A stretch of DNA of 9,134 nucleotides from an archaeon. Its GTDB lineage: Archaea > Thermoproteota > Nitrososphaeria_A > Caldarchaeales > Wolframiiraptoraceae. The stretch covers positions 1-9,134 of the forward strand of contig JAPDJZ010000116.1 in NCBI GenBank assembly GCA_029258815.1, written 5' to 3'. Position numbers and translations under genes: made by a program. A model generated the notes under the pieces. The model ran no database searches. It had not been told where the DNA came from and worked only from the letters and a program-made list of their open reading frames with translations. Of the stretch, positions 5,451-9,134 are shown one piece after another; the stretch's first letter is position 1; every line of letters starts with the position of its first letter.

Positions 5451-6233
5451 TTAGCTTATGCCTTGAAGGCGCGGCTCCAGAAACCTAGCGACCTTCAGGA
5501 GATCTGAGGGCTTTAGCTCGTAGATCCTCCGGGAGAGAATGCTCTCGTCTAGGAGATCCAGCTCCCCTTCAGCCTTCACCTCTCCTAGGAGATCCCTTAG
5601 AACCCTTCTAAGCTTCTGCCTCCTCCGAGTGAACAGGGTTTTCAGAATCATCTTCCACGAACTCTTTAGCTGGGGGGCATCCTCGCTGAGCTTCATCACG
5701 ACGAGCGCCGAATCGACTTTTGGGGGCGGGTTAAAGAAGCGCCTCGGAATCAGCTCGATGATCCGGGAGTCGTAGGATAAGCTTGAGAGGGCGGAGATGT
5801 AGAGGTATCTGCGGGATCCCGGCTCGGCCATGAGCTTCGACGCGAACTCCCTCTGAAGGGTCAGAACCATCAGCTCCGGCCTCGAATCTATGAGCCACTC
5901 CATCAACCTTAGCGAGATCCCGTATGGCGGGTTCGAGACGACCTTATTGAAGCCTCTGGGCTTAACCCGGAGGATGTCCCCGGCGACAACCTTCACGTTA
6001 GGATAAGCTTCCCCGATCTTCCTCAGATCGCCTAGAAGCCTCGGATCTATCTCGACTGCTATCACGAGGCCAGCTCTCTCCGCCAGCCTCCGGGTTAGCT
6101 CGCCCCTCCCCGCGCCGACCTCCAAAACGACGTCGGATTTAGATAGCTCGGCGCATTCCACCATCTTATCCAAGATCTCGGGCTTGGAGAGGAAGTGCTG
6201 GCCTAAAATCCTAATTCTCTTGGAGGGGTTCAT
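5451..6233 (-). CDS. ksgA: 16S rRNA dimethyladenosine transferase KsgA/Dim1
   Basis: This 260-residue enzyme uses S-adenosylmethionine to dimethylate the two adjacent adenosines in the 3'-terminal hairpin of 16S rRNA late in 30S assembly. Visible motifs are GQHFL (11-15), the SAM-binding VLEVGAGRGELT (36-47), the acidic residue E61 in AVEIDP, D86 in AGDIL and the catalytic NPPY at 101-104. FNPPPKVDSALVVM follows in the C-terminal part, as usual in the family. Its ATG overlaps the DUF655 stop codon (ATGA), so it is translationally coupled. Confidence 0.97.
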   Translation of the reverse strand: MNPSKRIRILGQHFLSKPEILDKMVECAELSKSDVVLEVGAGRGELTRRLAERAGLVIAVEIDPRLLGDLRKIGEAYPNVKVVAGDILRVKPRGFNKVVSNPPYGISLRLMEWLIDSRPELMVLTLQREFASKLMAEPGSRRYLYISALSSLSYDSRIIELIPRRFFNPPPKVDSALVVMKLSEDAPQLKSSWKMILKTLFTRRRQKLRRVLRDLLGEVKAEGELDLLDESILSRRIYELKPSDLLKVARFLEPRLQGIS

Positions 6234-6823
6234 GCCGGAGACGTTTTGAAGATCGGCGCCCTCACGAAGAGCCTATACTTCTCCTCCGGGTTGCTAAGCT
6301 CGCTTAGAATCCTCTGGACGAGAGCCCGCTTCGGGTCTTGGATCCCTCCCCGCTTCCTCAAATCCTCATAGCTTTCGAACGGCTTTGCCTCCCGCTCCGA
6401 GATTATCCGCATAGCTATCTTCTTCCCCACGCCGGGGATGAGCTCTAGGGCGTGCATCCGCGGGGTTATGGGCGTGGACTTGTTGAAGAATTCCACGAAC
6501 CGCTTCTCATTCTCCTCAACTATCCTCCTGACGGCGCTCTCGAGGCTCGCCCTCGCGGCGGGAGTTAGATCCTCGTAGTTCACCCTCCTCAGTATCCTGA
6601 GAACGCTTCTAGGAACGTCCCTGCCTATGTAAATCCTGCTCCCCACGACGGGCTTATGATCCTTTGGAACCGCCGCCTCGAGCAACGTGAAGAAGTCTTC
6701 CCCGAGAAGCTGGGCTATGAACTCCCCTCTATGAACGACTATGTTCGGGGCTCTCGCCCTAAGCTGAGAAGCTGGGAATACGTCGAGAACGTATGCAAAA
6801 TCCTCGTATTTCTTCTGTCTCAC
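6230..6823 (-). CDS. DUF655 predicted RNA-binding protein
   Basis: The protein is 197 residues from GTG 6823 (the open frame extends one codon further, to TTG 6826). GTG is preferred because GAGAGG lies six nucleotides upstream. The N-terminus KYEDFAYVLDVFP and the block HKPVVGSRIYIGRD are typical of DUF655. A helix-hairpin-helix motif, LELIPGVGKKIAMRII, lies at about residues 126-141 and suggests nucleic-acid binding. DUF655 genes are commonly found between rpoF and ksgA in archaea, as here, which hints at a role linked to ribosome biogenesis or transcription. No function is established to my knowledge. Confidence 0.93.
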   Translation of the reverse strand: MRQKKYEDFAYVLDVFPASQLRARAPNIVVHRGEFIAQLLGEDFFTLLEAAVPKDHKPVVGSRIYIGRDVPRSVLRILRRVNYEDLTPAARASLESAVRRIVEENEKRFVEFFNKSTPITPRMHALELIPGVGKKIAMRIISEREAKPFESYEDLRKRGGIQDPKRALVQRILSELSNPEEKYRLFVRAPIFKTSPA

Positions 6824-6860
6824 CAAAAACCTCTCACATCCCCGGGGGGCGTTGCCCTAT

Positions 6861-7220
6861 CTATTCCCCGCCCTTCTCCTTGAGATGCTCCTTGACCAAC
6901 TCGATTATCGCTTGGAGCTTCTCCTCTGAGAATAGGAGGAAGGGGACGAGCCTCTTGTAGCCGCTTAGTATAGCTCTAAGCTCCTCGACGTGGGTTGGGC
7001 AGATGTCGGCGACCTGAACCGCCTCCTCCCTCGTAAGCTCGAACTTCTCCATAAGCTCCCTGATGAGCTCCTCGGCCTCGTCCGCCGGGAGCTTGGAATG
7101 CTTCCTAACGTAGTCCAGCACCCTCTGCTGGAGGCTTGTAAGCTGTATCTCGCTCTCGCTGAGAAGCTTCTCGACCTCGGGAAGCGATAGGGGGGATCGG
7201 GAGATAACCTTCCTAACCAT
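6861..7220 (-). CDS. rpo4: DNA-directed RNA polymerase subunit Rpo4 (RpoF)
   Basis: This 119-residue protein matches archaeal subunit F/Rpo4, the counterpart of eukaryotic RPB4. With Rpo7 it forms the stalk of RNA polymerase, which binds nascent RNA and aids initiation and termination. It is mostly helical, with an HRDC-like C-terminal half. Family features are LSLPEVEKLL (11-20), LQQRVLDYVRKHSKL (30-44), the TREEAVQVADICPTHVEELRAIL block (63-85) and KLQAIIELVKEHL at the end. The 6-nt gap from the eL21 stop indicates co-transcription; eL21-rpo4-DUF655-ksgA is a recurrent archaeal order. Confidence 0.94.
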   Translation of the reverse strand: MVRKVISRSPLSLPEVEKLLSESEIQLTSLQQRVLDYVRKHSKLPADEAEELIRELMEKFELTREEAVQVADICPTHVEELRAILSGYKRLVPFLLFSEEKLQAIIELVKEHLKEKGGE

Positions 7221-7226
7221 GCCCGA

Positions 7227-7520
7227 TCACGCACTCCACCTAGCTAGATGATCGGGGAGTATTGTCAGGATCTTTAGCTTATCCCCGACCCTAACCCCTA
7301 CGAGGTAAGCCCTCCCGCGCTTGCCGATTATCTCGCCGATCTTCCCATGATACCTCCGATGGGGAGCGCCCTTGTGAACCGAGGGGTCTATCTTGATCGC
7401 GACCCTATCGCCCGGCCGAAACTCCTGAAGCTGTATCTCGGGATTAGGCCCCTGCCTAGAGCCGGTAGGCTTCGTCAGCAGTCTTCGGGACTTGAACCTA
7501 AAGCCCTTCGAATCTGGCAT
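7227..7520 (-). CDS. rpl21e: Large ribosomal subunit protein eL21
   Basis: This 97-residue L21e is found in archaea and eukaryotes only. The basic N-terminus KGFRFKSRRLLTK is followed by an SH3-like barrel: FRPGDRVAIKIDPSVHKGAPHRRYHGK (34-60), then IGEIIGKRGRAYLVGVRVGDK. It is the first gene of the minus-strand operon. A strong TATA element directly upstream gives a leader of only about 6 nt, with GAGAG touching the ATG. Confidence 0.96.
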   Translation of the reverse strand: MPDSKGFRFKSRRLLTKPTGSRQGPNPEIQLQEFRPGDRVAIKIDPSVHKGAPHRRYHGKIGEIIGKRGRAYLVGVRVGDKLKILTILPDHLARWSA

Positions 7521-7544
7521 CTCTCTAAAAATTCTCCCAGCGCT

Positions 7545-7556
7545 CCATATTTAAAA
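7545..7556 (-). promoter_or_regulatory. TATA promoter of the eL21-rpo4-ksgA operon
   Basis: The minus strand reads TTTTAAATATGG with core centred near 7552, predicting a start at about 7526 and a near-leaderless mRNA for ATG 7520. It lies in the 40-bp gap after the JAMM gene, so the operon can be transcribed independently, though read-through from the JAMM gene is possible. Confidence 0.6.
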
Positions 7557-7560
7557 CCTT

Positions 7561-8214
7561 CTATTCCCGGCTCTGCTGACCGACCCTATCCCTGAACTTC
7601 TTGAGAATCGAGCTTAGCGAATCCGCCAGCCTATCAACGCCGTAGCTCCCGGGCTCAAATACGCCTTCTCGGCGCGGGGCCCTCCGCCCGCCGATATATC
7701 TCAGATCCATGGTCTCGACCCCTCGGAGGGTGCTTTCCAGAAGCTTGCGCCTCTGAATTCCTATCGTAACGGCTACCCTAACCACCTTCCCCTTCTTATC
7801 GATCCTGAAGACGCTGAATTTCAGGTCTTGGAGCCTCCGGGTCTCCGCGTACCTCATGGGGTCCACGACTAGCGCCACCGCCTTCGGGAACATCCTCTGA
7901 TATAGCTTCTGGGTCTCGATGTCTATCGCTGAGAGGAATATGCTGAAGCCGGGGTGAGAGTGATACCAGCCGACTATATAGAGGCCTGGCCTATTCCTGA
8001 GAACCCACTCGGCCGCCGCGGCTATCGTGTCCTCCTCGAGGTAGACGAAGCCGGGGGTGGCCTTCTGATCCCCGGTAATCGCGTCCCAGATCTCCAGTAT
8101 ATCGCTCTTCTTGAGGTATTTTCCTATTAGGAGGCCGGCGACCTCCATCTCGAGATCCTCTAAGGCGTGTTTGATTATCTTCCCGAGAGCAAGCGGGTAG
8201 ATCCTAGCCCTCAT
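7561..8214 (-). CDS. JAMM/MPN+ metalloprotease, Rpn11-like deubiquitinase
   Basis: This 217-residue protein has a complete JAMM zinc-protease site: E24 in MEVAGLLIG and H85-S-H87-P...S95-x-x-D98 in GWYHSHPGFSIFLSAID. H87 to S95 spans exactly seven residues, as in HxHx7SxxD. The context VGWYHSHPGF...LSAIDIETQ, and then AVALVVDP, is close to eukaryotic Rpn11, the proteasome-lid isopeptidase, rather than to generic archaeal JAMM proteins. After the MPN core (about 1-155) come roughly 60 basic residues, including GGRRAPRREG, of unknown role. It should remove the ubiquitin-like modifier encoded divergently next door and could act at the proteasome. ATG 8214 has GGAG one nucleotide upstream and a TATA-like element beyond. 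Closely related proteins are known from Caldiarchaeum ubiquitin clusters. Catalytic prediction is strong; substrate is inferred from context. Confidence 0.94.
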   Translation of the reverse strand: MRARIYPLALGKIIKHALEDLEMEVAGLLIGKYLKKSDILEIWDAITGDQKATPGFVYLEEDTIAAAAEWVLRNRPGLYIVGWYHSHPGFSIFLSAIDIETQKLYQRMFPKAVALVVDPMRYAETRRLQDLKFSVFRIDKKGKVVRVAVTIGIQRRKLLESTLRGVETMDLRYIGGRRAPRREGVFEPGSYGVDRLADSLSSILKKFRDRVGQQSRE

Positions 8215-8250
8215 ACTCCATCGTCTTGGGTAGGATGTTCGGAAGGGCGA

Positions 8251-8263
8251 CTTAATACTTTAA
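8251..8263 (-). promoter_or_regulatory. TATA-like promoter of JAMM gene
   Basis: The minus strand reads GGTTAAAGTATTAAG around 8251-8265. A start near 8229 would leave a leader of about 15 nt before ATG 8214. The match is moderate. Confidence 0.4.
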
Positions 8264-8360
8264 CCATCCGGGTCGAGCCGGGTGATTTTGGCCATCGGGG
8301 CGAGGCATCTTTATGCCCGGAATACCCTGGGAATGCTTGAGGCCGCCTAGCGCCCGACAC

Positions 8361-8403
8361 CCTTATATACGGTGCCATTCTCCTAGATTCCGAGCTGGGA
8401 GGT
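8361..8403 (+). promoter_or_regulatory. TATA box and ribosome site of ubiquitin-like gene
   Basis: CCTTATATAC (8361-8370) is a near-ideal archaeal TATA box and predicts a start around 8391. The leader carries GGAGGT at 8398-8403, seven nucleotides before ATG 8411. This is the clearest ribosome site in the window and suggests strong expression of the modifier. Confidence 0.65.
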
Positions 8404-8410
8404 TGAAGCC

Positions 8411-8647
8411 ATGAAAATCAGGATAGTCCCCGCGATCGGTGGCGGCAGCCCGATAGAGCTCGAGGTCTCGCCGAATACGACCATAGGAGCGATTAGAGCC
8501 AAGGTCTGCGCGATGAAAAAGCTCCCCCCGGATACCACTAGGCTAACCTTCAGGGGGAGGGCGCTAAAGGACACCGAGACCCTGGAATCCATAGGCGCTC
8601 AGGACGGAGACAAGCTCATTCTCATCACCAGGACCGTCGGCGGATAA
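8411..8647 (+). CDS. Ubiquitin-like protein modifier with C-terminal Gly-Gly
   Basis: This 78-residue beta-grasp protein can be aligned by eye to ubiquitin along its whole length with a two-residue insertion in the first turn (GGGSP at 10-14). Shared features are the strand ELEV (16-19), the helix IRAKVCAMKK, then LPPDTTRLTFRGRALKD, equivalent to ubiquitin's IPPDQQRLIFAGKQLED, and TLESIGAQDGDKLILI. R74 matches ubiquitin R72 and G77-G78 match G75-G76. The stop codon follows Gly78 directly, so the mature end is encoded without a tail. It would be activated by an E1, passed to the E2 encoded 57 nt downstream and removed by the JAMM protease. This is much closer to true ubiquitin than to MoaD, ThiS or SAMP proteins. 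Confidence 0.95.
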   Translation: MKIRIVPAIGGGSPIELEVSPNTTIGAIRAKVCAMKKLPPDTTRLTFRGRALKDTETLESIGAQDGDKLILITRTVGG

Positions 8648-8681
8648 AGCGGGAACACCCCCTTCTCAAGGTTAATTACCT

Positions 8682-8693
8682 AGCTTTTAATTA
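8682..8693 (+). promoter_or_regulatory. Possible TATA-like element before the E2 gene
   Basis: AGCTTTTAATTA lies in the 57-bp spacer between modifier and E2. A start about 25 nt on, near 8712, would fall just inside the predicted TTG-start frame, so it may instead be a T-rich terminator of the modifier mRNA. The assignment is unsure. Confidence 0.25.
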
Positions 8694-8704
8694 GCAGATG
8701 CGGG

Positions 8705-9134
8705 TTGACCGGCGAGCTTCCCGAGCCGCTTTGGAATAGGAGACTTGCCCTAGAGTATAAGCTTATGCGGGAGAACGAGCCCACCTTCGACATAGTCAAC
8801 AACATGCTAACCCACTACCGCGGGGTCATAATCGGGGAGGGGCTATACGAGGGCGGGTTCTTCAAGGTCGAGATAACGATTCCCAGAGCATTCCCCTACA
8901 CCCCGCCCGACGTAATTTGGTGGACTAGGATCTGGCATCCGAACTTCACGGACGAGGTTCCGGCTAGGATCTGCGAATCCATCTTTAAAAATGACTGGAC
9001 CCCATCCCTCCACCTATTCACGGTCGTCGAGGCTTTGAGAAACTTGCTCAACAACCCGAACCCCGATGATCCGCTGAACACCTTCGCGGCCGCCGAGATG
9101 AAGTATAAACCCGACGTATTCGAGGATAGGGTCA
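8705..9134 (+). CDS. Ubiquitin-conjugating enzyme E2-like, 3' end cut by window
   Basis: I translated this by hand; 143 codons are open to the window edge. An E2 (UBC) fold is clear: the N-terminal helix RRLALEYKLMRENEP, strands leading to the FKVEITIPRAFPYTPPDVIW block, the HPN motif at residues 78-80 (WHPNF), the catalytic cysteine C90 in ARICESIFKNDWTPSL, and the C-terminal LLNNPNPDDPLNTFAAAEM segment. The E2 would accept the modifier from an E1 as a thioester on C90 and pass it to lysines. No ATG precedes the first helix in frame. The best start is TTG 8705, with an in-frame stop at 8681; ATG 8765 would remove the helix. The gene lies 57 nt after the modifier, in the same direction. The remaining residues, and presumably an E1, lie outside. 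Confidence 0.93.
   Translation, partial: MTGELPEPLWNRRLALEYKLMRENEPTFDIVNNMLTHYRGVIIGEGLYEGGFFKVEITIPRAFPYTPPDVIWWTRIWHPNFTDEVPARICESIFKNDWTPSLHLFTVVEALRNLLNNPNPDDPLNTFAAAEMKYKPDVFEDRV

Larger units (their letters stand above)
8215..8410. other. Divergent intergenic region, JAMM / ubiquitin-like genes
   Basis: These 196 bp separate two divergent genes. From left to right they hold the JAMM promoter (8251-8263), a perfect small inverted repeat GGCAT-CTTT-ATGCC (8304-8317) overlapping a second TATA-like CTTTATGC, and the main TATA and ribosome site of the ubiquitin-like gene. I see no tRNA, C/D sRNA or credible protein gene. A five-codon frame at 8333-8350 is probably chance. Confidence 0.6.

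Noticed and set aside
8333..8350. Five-codon frame (MLEAA) upstream of the ubiquitin-like gene, as a possible leader peptide
   Set aside because: It has no ribosome site, lies upstream of the main TATA element, and is expected by chance.
8383..8592. Minus-strand open frame opposite the ubiquitin-like gene
   Set aside because: The plus strand has a strong TATA, a good ribosome site and a full ubiquitin fold; the antisense frame has none of these.
1..9134. CRISPR arrays, insertion sequences, tRNA or rRNA genes
   Set aside because: I saw no regularly spaced repeats, terminal inverted repeats with a transposase, cloverleaf or rRNA signature; gene content is mostly core archaeal.

Overview
This window looks like GC-rich chromosomal DNA from a thermophilic archaeon. 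Archaeal or eukaryotic-type genes are present (ribosomal proteins eS17, eL21 and uL16/L10e, RNA polymerase subunit Rpo4, a KEOPS Cgi121-like subunit, DUF655). TATA-like promoters give short leaders. At the right end is a ubiquitin-type cassette: an Rpn11-like JAMM protease, a ubiquitin-like modifier ending in Gly-Gly, and an E2 enzyme. A cassette of this type is known from Candidatus Caldiarchaeum subterraneum (Aigarchaeota), so that lineage or a relative is my best guess.

Layout. 1-1225 (-): 5' part of a TldD-type metalloprotease gene, cut by the window edge. 1267-1330 (-): an intergenic box C/D guide sRNA with a TATA element about 26 nt upstream; its second guide can pair, allowing G-U pairs, with the conserved 5' end of archaeal 16S rRNA. 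1373-2476 (-): an AmmeMemoRadiSam radical SAM enzyme, divergent from a small DUF123/GIY-YIG-like protein (2521-2940, +). 2946-3158 (-): a 70-residue AbrB-like protein with a hexa-arginine tail, divergent from eS17 (3309-3536, +). 3638-4523 (+): a MoaD/Urm1-like protein ending in HGG, followed after 4 nt by a Cgi121-like protein.

7520 to 4509 (-): a compact operon in the order eL21, Rpo4, DUF655, KsgA, uL16, RNase HI. The eL21-Rpo4-DUF655-KsgA order is a familiar archaeal arrangement. RNase HI ends in a 15-bp tail-to-tail overlap with the Cgi121-like gene.

7561-9134: the JAMM gene (-) and the ubiquitin-like gene (+) diverge from a 196-bp intergenic region. The E2 gene (+) follows the modifier and runs off the window. 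An E1, and possibly a small RING protein, would be expected just beyond the right edge but cannot be seen. The likely cascade is E1 to E2 to substrate, with the JAMM protease removing the modifier. The modifier is encoded with a bare C-terminal Gly-Gly, so it should need no maturation.
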